Below are positions 9,744 through 21,700 of a stretch of 64,000 nucleotides of DNA, one piece after another (position 1 is the first letter of the stretch; every line of letters starts with the position of its first letter). The notes beneath the pieces were generated by a model. That model saw nothing but the letters and a program-made list of their open reading frames with translations, searched no databases and was not told where the DNA came from. Where the stretch lies: the NCBI RefSeq assembly GCF_040869045.1, contig NC_090319.1, forward strand, positions 384,229,601 through 384,293,600, given 5' to 3'. The position numbers were made by a program, and so were the translations under genes. This DNA comes from Eurosta solidaginis (Eukaryota; Arthropoda; Insecta; Diptera; Tephritidae).

Positions 9744-12700
9744 GTAGGTTTGAGAATTATATTTTTGCTTTAACCAATTTAACTTTATTATAATTTTAGC
9801 ATACTTGGGGTACCGCCTGATAGTTCACAGGAACAAATACGTAAGCACTATAAAAAGATTGCCGTTTTAGTACATCCGGATAAGAATAAGCAAGCAGGTG
9901 CTGAAGAAGCTTTCAAAATACTTCAACGCGCTTTTGAGTTGATTGGACAGCCGGTAATGTTCAATGTTTAAATATTTTATATTTGCAAGTCTCTTTTGTG
10001 GATGTTGTAACAGGAAATTGTTGTTGTTGTTGTTGTAGCGATACGGACACTCCCCGAAGGCCTTGGGGAGTGTTATCGAGTTGATGGCCCTTTGCCGGAT
10101 GCAGATCCAGTACGTTCCGGTAGATTAGGCGAGAGTTTTATAATACTTTGGAACAACATTATATAACTATTTTGTAGTTTAATTTCTGCAATAAGTCTAA
10201 ATTTAGATTTTTAATTGGACTGTTTGTTATTAAGAGGCTTTCGGGATAATTTAAAGATCTGTTCGAAATCTTGTTTAAGATTAACCTGCAGTTGTAAGAG
10301 GAGTTGTTGTTGTTGTTGTTGTTGTAGCAGTGCTTCGCCCCACCTAACAGACGCGACCGATCACAAACTGTCATCAATATCCTCTAACGGGAGTCCAAGG
10401 AAACTTGCTGTTTCAACAGGGGTGGACCATAGGGAAAGGGGTGTTAGAGGCGTTGGTTCCACATTACAATTAAAGAGATGGTTGGTGTCATGTGGGGACA
10501 CATTGCAAGCGGGGCATACATTTTGTATGTCGGGGTTGATTCTGGATAGGTAAGAGTTTAACCTGTTACAGTATCCAGAACGAAGTTGAGCCAGAGTGAC
10601 ACGCGTTTCCCTGGGGAGTATGCGTTCCTCTTCCGCAAGTTTTGGATACTTTACTTTGAGTACTGGGTTCACCGGGCAATTCCCGGCATAAAGGTCCGAC
10701 GCCTGTTTGTGGAGTTCACCAAGGACCTGCTTATGTTTTTTCGCTTCATACGGCTGTGTTCTCAGATGCCGTATTTCCTCAAAATGCTTACGGAGATGAC
10801 TCCTTAAGCCCCTAGGTGGTGCTGGCTCGTCAATCAGATGTCTGTTGGGATGCCCAGGTTTCTGGGTATTCAACAGGAACTGTTTGGTCAGCATATCGTT
10901 TCTTTCCCTGATGGGGAGTATTCTCGCCTCATTATGTAGATGGTGTTCTGGGGACATAAGAAGACAGCCCGTGGCAATTCTGAGAGCAGTATTTTGGCAG
11001 GCCTGTAGCTTCTTCCAGTGGGTAATTTTTAGGCTTGGCGACCATATGGGTGACGCGTAGCACGTAATCGGCTGGCTAATTGCTTTGTATGTAGTCATGA
11101 GCGTTTCTTTATCTTTTCCCCAGGTACTGCCAGCAAGGGATTTGAGGATTTTGTTACGGCTCTGAATTCTCGGAACAATTGCGGCTGCGTGCTCACCAAA
11201 ATGTAGATCCTGATCAAACGTCACACCCAAGATTTTGGGGTGTAGGACAGTCGGTAGCGTAGAGCCATCGACGTGGATGTTCAAAATGGTCGACATTTGG
11301 GACGTCCATGTTGTAAATAAGGTCGCGGAAGATTTAGTCGGTGATAATGCCAGGTTTCGCGAGGCGAAAAAACTGGAGAGATCAGGGAGGTAGCCGTTTA
11401 TTTTATTGCATAGCTCATCGATCTGTGGGCCTGGGCCTGTGGCCATTACTGTGCAGTCATCGGCGTAGGAAACGATTGTGACTCCTTCCGGTGGTGAAGG
11501 TAGCTTAGATATGTAGAAATTAAACAAAAGTGGGGATAGGACACCACCCTGTGGCACCCCTTGTTTAATTATCCTTGGCTTTGATGTTTCGTTTCTAAAT
11601 AGCACCGATGCCTGCCGACCACCCAGATAATTTGCGGTCCACCTTTTAAGACATGGGGGAAGGGTAGACCCTTCCAGGTCTTGCAGTAACGAGCCATGGT
11701 TGACCGTATCAAAAGCTTTTGATAGGTCTAGCGCTACGAGTACTGTTCTATGGTGGGGGTTTTGATTTAAACCGCAATTTATCTGGGTGCTGATGGCATT
11801 TAGCGCGGAGGTAGTGCTATGGAGTTTTCTGAAGCCATGCTGATGGGAGGCTAGTTGCAAATTTGCTTGGAAATAAGGGAGCAAAATGGCTTCGAGCGTC
11901 TTTGCTACTGGCGATAGGAGAGATATCGGACGATACGACTCTCCTATGTTAGCTGGTTTACCAGGCTTTAGTAGCGGGACCACCTTGGCCATTCTCCATT
12001 TCTCGGGTATGACAAAGGTGGAAAGAGACAGGTTGAAGACCTGCGCTAAATATTTGAAACCCTCTTTCCCTAGGCTTTTAAGCATCGGCATGGCTATGCC
12101 GTCTGGGCCCACTGCTTTGGATGGTTTAGCGCGACCAATGGCGTCCTCAACCTCTTTAGCGGTGATGGTGATTGGTGACGCGCTGAATTTGTGTTTATGT
12201 GCGTGTCTGTTGGCCCTCCGTCTAACTTTGTCGACCGTAGAATGCATTATATATTGTCGGCAGAAAGCGCTCGCGCATTTTTTCGCATCCGACAGCACTT
12301 TGTCGCCAAAGGCGATGGAAACTTTGTCTTTGTGCTTAGTCGGATTCGATAGGGACTTTACGGTGGACCAAAATTTACCCACACCGGTAGAGAGGTTACA
12401 ACCTCTTAGGTGCTCCTCCCATTTCGCCCGCTTGTGTTCATCCACAAGCAATCTGATGCGTTGGTTTATATCCCTTATTTGGGAGTCGCCTGGATCAAGC
12501 TGCCTTATAACGTCACGTTCTCTCGCTAAGTTTGCGGCCTCCGCCGGGAAGTGGGGCCGGATTTCGGGAATTCTCCCGGCGGGAATGAAACGTGCCGAGG
12601 CGGATTCAATGACCTTGCGGAAGGCACGCTCCCCTTGGCGGGCATCAGTCGGGATAGGGAGGGCAGCAAAGAGATTGTCTGTAAAGGATTTATATTCTTC

Positions 12701-15700
12701 CCACTTTCCTTTTTTAAAGTTTATGAAAGTGCGTTTTTCGGTGACGATGAAGTCGGCGGTACGCTCGAGCGAAACAAGTATAGGCAGGTGGTCGGATGCC
12801 AATGATACCATCGGCTGCCAGTTGACGCAGTTTACGAGTTCTGCGCTCACGATTGAGATATCTGGCGAACTGTGACAGCTTCCTACCATACGTGTGGGGG
12901 CGTCTCCGTTTATTGTGCAGAACGTCGTTTCTTCTATTTGATCCGCCAACATCTCGCCCCTACTGTCCGCCCGCAAATTTGAATGCCATAGATAAGAGGA
13001 GTAATGAACTTTTATGTAATGGCCAACACCCCAGCGGGATGTACCCGCGGAAGGTATGCCTATCGTAAGATGCAGCCCAATTTATAGCTTCTCCAATCCA
13101 ATAGTCAAGGTGTTGTTGTAGCGATAAAGCTGCTCCCCGAAGGCTTTGGTGAGTGTTATCGATGTGATGGTCCTTTGCCGGATACAGATCCGGTACGTTC
13201 CGGTAACAGCACCATTAAGGTGCTAGCCCGAGCATCTCGGGAACGATTTATATGGCCACATTCAGGTCATCCCTCCCTGCCCACCCCCAAGTGCCATGAG
13301 GAGTTTGGGGTCGCCAGAGCCTCGTCTGTTAGTGAAACAGGATTCGCCGCGGATAGGTGAGGTTGACAATTTGGTTTATTTATTTATTTATTTAGTCTAG
13401 TAACAAATGTTTAGTACAGACACTTATGACTAAATTACAGAAACCAGCTCTTATTAAGCTATTGAAAACACTAGCAAAAAGAATCTATATTATTACAGAT
13501 TAAGTAATTTTTTAGTTGTAAGTTGAAAAGCGTATTTTGAGTCGGAGAAATCAATATCCAAAACACTTGAGAAGCAATTAATTTCTGATAGGGCTCTGTT
13601 AATAGGCGCTTTTGAGTTATAAACAGTTCTACTCAGCCCTATGAAAAAGATCTCAAAGTTGCGGAGGTTTCTACAGGGAGTATTTAAGCATAGTCTTTCA
13701 AGAAGCAACGCGCAGTCAATTTTGCCGGCGAAAAGATCGAAAATGAAGAACGAGGCCAAAAGAATTCTGCGATTGTTTAGGGATAGTAATGATATTAGTT
13801 GGCATCGAGACTCATAAGACGGATCGGTTCAGAGAATCGTAATGAAATAAGCGCGAAGCGCATAAAGATTTTTTGAACCCGCTCCAGGTGGTTGATGTGA
13901 ACTGCGTGGTAAGGCCGCCAAATGAAAGCCGCATACTCAAGTTTGGAGCGCACAGGTATGAAGTGGCCTCAGCAGTTTACCATACGTCACAGTGTGGCAC
14001 TTACTTATATTAAGGAAAAGACGGTTTTTAACACACCAGATATAAAGCTTATATTGCGCTGGCAACCTGAAGGGTTGCGCTACACAGCCACTTGAATCTG
14101 GTATTTTAGTCGCCTCTTACGACAGGCATACCTACCGCGGGTATATTCTGACCCCCTAACCCACTGGGGGTTAATTTTCAAACCGTGGCGTTTGCAGACG
14201 AGTCTCTGTCGATCTCAATTTCTTGTTTTTGTTGTTGTAGCGATAAGGACACTCCCCGAAGGCCTTGGGGAGTGTTATAGATGTTGATGATCCTTTGCCG
14301 GATGCAGGTCCAATACGTTCCGGTACCAAGCCCGACCATCTCGAGAACAATTTGTTATGACCACATGCGACCTTCTTGGCCATCCCGCCCCAACAACATG
14401 TAACGGCCAAAGTGTCCAGTTTAAACTGGTCTTACTGCTATACTTGAATGCAGTGAAAAATGAAGCATATATATGAAAAAGTTTAATAATAATAATATAA
14501 TAAAGGGTTAAACTAGCCAACTTAAACTATAGTTTAAAGTTGCACCGAAAACCCAGGCCTTAAGGAACTAGTATTGGATCTTTTTGGTGTGACTTTGATA
14601 ACATTCTATACCGAATTCGGGTAATCAAGTCGGTACTACTTCGGAATCAGTTCGGATATATATGGAGCATGTTGGAGATTATTTTAAACAGTTTAGACTT
14701 GTTTCGGAACAACTGTTTGACTTTTTCGGAATAGGTGTAGTGACAATTTCGGGATACTTTTCGACATTATTTCGGAAACATTTTTTGGTTACTTTAGAAA
14801 TAATTGGGGGCTATTTATTTTTCGGGATTACGTCAGAAGTATTTTTAAACCATTTTAGTAATATCAGGACTATTAGGATACAGTTCTGGATTGGGTTCGA
14901 GTTTCCTCCGCTAATACTTCAGATTTATTTTAGATCGTGCGAAGCAATTTAGGAACCAATACATTGATTAAGAAATTGCTTCGGGCCCATGTCCTTATAA
15001 TTCCTGGGCTCTCTAGGATACCATGTAGGGACTATCTCGGAATATTTCTGGCGCTATTCCCGTATTGATTGGGGTTTATTTCGGAGTTGTTATGTAATAA
15101 TTAGGGTATTATCCCGCAACATTTATCCGAATAATTTTATTGATAAACTTGAAAAAAGGTTCGAATTCCATTAGAAATATTTTCCCAACAACCTTGGAAC
15201 CACTTTTTCTATACTTATTTTGGCTAAGCTTTGTAAGCTCCTAAAACATTATTTATATCTAACTTTTAGGAAAAACGTCTTGCCTATGATCAAAGTTTAG
15301 CTGAGGCCTTACACGCTGAAAAAGCGTGGACCGAGCTGCACGATCTAATATCTCAATTACAAACTAAAATAACTGAAGCTGCCAATACAATAAGGTAAAA
15401 ACTAAAGCTGCAAGTTGTATATCATATATTAAAATAATGTTTTACTCTATATATATAATTTTAGATGTAGTACTTGTGGATTACGACATCCTCGTCGATT
15501 AACAGATCGACCGCACTATGCTGCAAGAGAGTGTGCTTCGTGTAAAATTCGGCATTCAGCAAGAGAAGTACGTATATTTACAGTCCAACTATAAATTAAG
15601 TATCAGATAAAGACTTTTTGGCTTTAAAAAGTGGCGAGTTTGAAGCATTAAGCCTTTCATATTTATTGTAAATAGCGGTCACTGTACCATAGGCACTGTA

Positions 15701-18700
15701 TGAAAAATGACGCGAAACTTTTCCTGGTAATAACATTATCGCTCCGAGGTTGTTATTCCACAGTATTGTCTGCTAAACGAGTTTTAACGCCTTAAAGTAA
15801 GTTTCGCGTCCCAACAAACAGTTATGTTAGAAAACGATTAGAATACGCAACAAATTTTAATGTATTTCTCTAAGGTAGAAGCTTAGAGTTCAGTTTGCGA
15901 AACTACTGGGAATTAAAGCATTCTCGACAAATAGGCGACTTTGTTCTCGATACCGAGAAAAGGTTAGAACCCTAATCGAATTCTTACGCCAGTTTAAAAT
16001 GAGTTTCTAATGCCAATTTTAAGTTGATGTGCAATTACTTCAACTACTTGAAATCAATGCAATTTTTATTGTTTTATTACATATCCAAATACTTTTAATG
16101 AAATATAAGCTCATATACAGGGCAGTTCAAAAATTTGGATATTGAAGGGCTAATCGCAATACATACTAGAGATATACGCCGCCGATAAACGCCGCCGCCG
16201 CAACCGATTTTGGTCGTTTTTCACACGCCGCCGCCGAATGTCAAAATTATCGGCGCGTTACTATATTTTCATTATTGTTCATGTCGAAAATTGGTCGGAT
16301 ATGGTCGAAAATGGTATCAACGGATGCGCATCACTGCCAGTTATAAGAAATTAATTGCGAAATTTAACTCTTTCTAACTGTTCAAAATTTATTTAAAAAA
16401 ACAGGCGTTTTCGATGTCAGCTTAACATGGACTTTGCATCACCCAATTAACCAAGTAATTAAAACAAAACACTAAAAGAAAAGTTATATAATAAATTTAT
16501 ATGTTCACTTTGCATATTTTTTCTTCAATTCTTCATGAACAATGAATTTAAATAAAATTACCAAAGGTGAACATGTTTTCAAATTGTCCTCAAGTTGTTA
16601 AAAAAGCAAAATATCCGAAAAAGCTGCCAATTTTTACAAAAAAATGTTTATTACGATTGGCTGAAAGAATTCGCGAAATCAGTGATGCAAAACCTTTTAG
16701 TAGGTTCTGGGGCATAAACACCCCTTTGAAATGATTCTTACCTCATAATTAAGTTGAGGATATATGTACGTATGAGAAGGGTTTGAAAAATCACTTGGGC
16801 TTATATTCAAACATCTGTTGTTTATTTGCGAAACTATACAAAGCGTCTGAAGTGTTAATTTTGATTTTCACACTTCATCCTTCAACACCCAAGTCTCCCC
16901 GTTTGACATTTCCTAAAGTTGGCGGCCCTATCCAAATCTAGTCCCTTGGAGTGAATCACATTAATTATAGCCTATCAACCAAGTTTAAATATCACCTACA
17001 CGTTACGCCTCCTTTTACAAATGTGAATATGTAGGCACATATATTTACCAGGTGAGGCTTTGTCCTTCACCAGAACACTCAAAGTGGTGAAGCAAAAGCT
17101 TTCCCAAGACAGTCGGACTAATGACCGTGTGTGCTATTACCCTAACGTAGTGGACGGTCGAACTAGTCTGAAAACTGAAGCTACGCGCTTATATCATAAT
17201 GCCGGAAAACAGCAGTTAACATCTTTCAACTTAAAATCGGTCGACTTTCATTCTAAAATATCGTTTTCATTTAACGAAGACTATTGAAATCAATGTTGTG
17301 AACAAAAACGCCGGCAAACTTTGGTCTACGTTTTAAAAATTTTATCCAGGGTCCTTGTAAAATATTAATTGTGTAGATGCGCCGAGGATTATATGATTTT
17401 CACCCATGAGTTACTCAATGACATCCACTTAGACTGCTTACGATTTCGAGGGTGGCATCCTTGCCCGAATAGTCACTCCCTAACGTTTCAAGGTGTTTCT
17501 CTGGTGTAGCTCGGCAGCATGTGCGACAAAAGCATCCGTTGGAAAGTCTTCGGAGCTACACCTAGAGCTTCTAGGAAAGTGACGTCGACGAAGGTATGAG
17601 TTCGAAGTCGCAGTCCTATAGCTTCTGTGCTGGCATATGGTGTGAGGGTCAGGAGGCGTGGTAGCGACTGGTGGTCGTGATTGCTACTGTGCGCACATCG
17701 GAAATTTTAGCTCTTAAAAACGGGAGTGCCCCTAAATCCGCAAAAAAAATCCCCAAACACAGAATCCCCACCTAAAAAAAAATCCCATAACCAAAATCCA
17801 CAACACAAAATCCCCGCACTTTTTTTAGGGGCTAAATCCTCAAACCTTTTTTGAGGAAATATCTGACCCGTATAAACATAAGTTCGCATTTATATATATG
17901 TAAGTATGATAAAATATATAAGCATAAAGTAAAATGATGGGGAATAACCTAAAGGTACACGTTCTATTTGCATTGTGTTTTCATATCTTCTTTCTGTTCT
18001 AACCATGTCAATGTTATATTGCGAATTTGACAACAACTTCTTTTGTACATCAGTGGCACAGAGGCTTAGGTCTTCAACTACCGTGCAAAAGTCGTCGGTT
18101 CAATGCCAGATCACGGATTTAAATTTTATTTTCTATTTATTTGTTTTTGGTTTATAAATTTATTATTAAAAATACTGTGAAAAAATATTAAAAAATGTAA
18201 ATTAAAAACCTAGATCTGGTAGTGAAGCGACGATGAGAAAATATCGCAAAATTAGCATAATATCATTAATATACATAGCTGTTGAATAGAAAGAAACTAC
18301 GAAAGCAAACTGCAAAAGTTCTCAAAATAATTGAAAAAAGGAAAATTCAAAACGTTACAGATCTCCATCGCCTAAATATCTACTTGGAGAAAAAATTCCG
18401 TTAAAGTATAAGTTTTGTTTGTCAAATGAATTTCTATCGCCCTGTTAACTGCAAGATGTATCGAATTAGTTACTTCTTGGCGATAGACGATAAAATTATA
18501 AGAAAACTGCTGGCAGGGTTTTTTAATGTAATTTATACATAAAAAATATATGTATGTACATATGGGGTAAAGTATATCAACCGTTCCACTTAAAAAGCTT
18601 CATCGCTTCGATTTGAATGAAATTTGGTGAAATTGCTGTGCTATATAGTAGTGTTAATTTCACTTAAGTTCGCTCCTAAATTTTGGATGGTTACGGAGAT

Positions 18701-21700
18701 ATAAGCGTCTGAATTCTCAATTTTTTTTGTGGAAGCCTTTTTTCTATAAATCATAAGTCGTGTAATTGGCTTTCTAAGAACAAATTAATAAAACGGTTTC
18801 TAAAGTATTTTTTCCATTCTTTTCGAATACAAATACAAACAAATTTTTTAGAAAAATTTTAGTAAAAATTTTATGAAAAGAATTTTTTTTTTAATCTTTT
18901 TCAAAGAGGCATTTTTCATATTTTTATTTTTATTTTTAAATAAAAGCTTGATATTTTTCCTTTAAAATGATACCTATCTTGTTATGCTGCCCGAAAATTT
19001 CTTTGATAAATTTTTTTTTTTAACATAGAGGTACAGATAAATGTATTAATTTTTTTATGCGCGCTTTAAGTAGTTTTTTTTTGTTTATGCTTAAGATTTC
19101 GGTATTCCATCAGAATGGCATTTCCATGCTAGTGCACATGGCAAAGCCACATGTGATGGAGTTGGCGGAAACTTGAAAATACTTGCAAGGCGTGCCAGTT
19201 TACAAGCTTCACCGGATAGTCAAATTCTTAATTGCGATTCTTTTTCTCAGTGGGCCAAAGGAAACTTACTTCAAACAGAGATTTTGTTCAGTTCTATGGA
19301 GAGTCATGCAAAAACAGGCAACCAATTCATTTCATTCAATTCGTTTTCATTCAGCTGAACCAATACCTGGAACACAAAAATTTCATTCATTTATTCCTGC
19401 TTACTAGCAGCCAAGAATTTCCCAAAAACAAAAAAAAAAAAAACATTAGTATGTACAACTCTACTATATTGACTTTGAACTGAATAGATTATAATGCCAG
19501 TATGTATAATTATACTCAGTTGAGCAGAGCTCACAGAGTATATTAAGTTTGATTGGATAACGGTTGGTTGTACAGGTATAAAGGAATCGAGATAGATATA
19601 GACTTCCATATATCAAAATCATCAGGATCGAAAAAAATTTGATTGAGCCATGTCCGTCCGTCCGTTAACACGATAACTTGAGTAAATTTTGAGGTATCTT
19701 CATGAAATTTGGTATGTAGGTTCCTGAGCACACATCTCAGATCGCTATTTAAAATGAACGATATCGGACTATAACCACGCCCACTTTTTCGATATCGAAA
19801 ATTTCGAAAAAACCGAAAAAGTGCAATAATTCACTACCAAAGACAGATAAAGCGATGAAACTTGGTAGGTGAGTTGAACTTATGACGCAGAATAGAAAAT
19901 TAGTAGTAGCGTGGCACCGCCCATCATTTTAAAGGAAAAATATCAAGCTTTTATTTAAAAATAAAAATATGAAAAATGCCTCTCTTTGAAAAAGATTAAA
20001 AAAAAAAAATTTTAATAAAATTTTTACTAAAATTTTTCTAAACAATGTTTTTATATTTATATTCGAAAAGAATGGAAAAAATACTTACGTGGGACAATCC
20101 CTCCGCAAGGAGCTACTCCTGAAAATTTTTGAACGGTCTGCGAGATCTTGAGGCAAACCCCCGGATCTTTCCGAAATGGCCAACACGTTGATTTCCTTAA
20201 ATACATACATACAAACAAAACCTTTCCTAAATATTATTGTTTTAAATAGAAAACTCAAGCTTTTTAAAGTAAGAACACCGCCGCCGCCGCTAAAGTGATC
20301 GGCGTAAACCTCTAATACATATGCAAAATTATATGTAGACTAAAACTCTTTTAAATTGAAAAAAAACTCATTTAAATGGTAATGAATAAATTTTGAATTA
20401 AAATTTTTCTCAGTGCTACAATATTTTTGAATGTACAAATTTGAATATCATGCCGAAATGCCTTGGCTTCATATGGAAGTACTTTATCTTTGCACTTTCA
20501 TATGAAATTCGATATCCAACAACAGAGCAATGTTGTTTACCAAATACAATGTAAGGGAAAAGAAAACGAAAGCTGCGACAAAGTGTACATCGGAACGACA
20601 AAGCGAGCCTTGGGTACCAGGTACCAGCACCGCCCTATCGCAACATATAACAGACACTGGACACACAGCTGATTTTGCCAACACAAGAATTTTAGACAAA
20701 GAAAAGAGGGAAAAAACTAGATACACACTGGACAGTCTTAGGATACTGCAAAAAAGAGAGAAAACGATAAATAAGAAGGAAGATACGGATCAAATAGCTT
20801 CGTCATATATTTTATGTCTACATGATAAACAAAAAGAATTTAGACTTTAAGCTGCAGACATTGGTGGTTTATCGGTAATCTTACAATAACAACAACAACC
20901 AACCTTATGGGAATCAATACAATCGATTATTGGTGCCGCTAAGGTCGTAACCGTATCGTAGCCAACCAATTAGTTTTTGGTTTACCGTCGTAACGATAAA
21001 CAGCTGATTACGTTAGGGATACGACTACAACGATACGACATACGGCACCAATGACTCCCGCTTTAGTATTGACAACACTACCACAAGAGGTGGTACCAAT
21101 ATTTTTGTTTTTAATTGTTTATGTTTTTCATGTTTAATAAGTGTAATTTTTTAATGAAAAATTGTGCAATTTTTAATATGAATTATATATGTGAGTATAT
21201 TTACTATGTTATATGTATCTATGTATGTATCTACGCGAATGTTTGGGATTGCCAAGAAGATATGTTTGTAATGGCCTCTTAAATTAAAACTTACATTTGT
21301 AATTTCTTTTTTCACCAGAAAATAAAATGGAAATGCCCCTGGAGATGCTAAAAAATTTTTAGCGAAACGTCGGGAAAAAAGGGGGAATGTTTCATTTGCA
21401 CTAAGCAGCGGTTAGATCGGATTAGCCTATGGAAAAAGAAAAATTCAACAAAAAAATACATATATATATATTTTAACCGATCGTATTAGAAAACGATCAC
21501 CGTGGTGTGATGGTAGCGTGCTCCGCCTATCACACCGTATGCCCTGGGTTCAACTCCCGGGCAAAGCAACATCAAAATTTTAGAAATAAGATTTTTCAAT
21601 TAGAAGAAATTTTTCTAAGCGGGGTCGCCCCTCGGCAGTGTCTGGCAAGCGCTCCGATTGTATTTCTGCCATGAAAAGCTCTCAGTGAAAACTCATCTGC

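Larger units (their letters stand above)
16167..20314. mobile_element. TAGAG-ended (hAT-like) composite element
   Basis: The left end reads TAGAGATATACGCCGCCGAT and the right end, reversed, TAGAGGTTTACGCCGATCAC; both are followed by GCCGCCGCCG runs. The neighbouring 8 bases are ATACATAC (16159-16166) and ATACATAT (20315-20322), a near-perfect 8-bp duplication. The TAGAG start is shared with the hAT element at 34602. No transposase could be recognised inside. A foldback (18802-20090) and a tRNA-like segment (18030-18120) are nested in it. Confidence 0.5.

Noticed and set aside
11886..12875. 329-codon + strand frame
   Set aside because: It is the antisense shadow of the LINE RT frame on the - strand, which carries all the conserved motifs.
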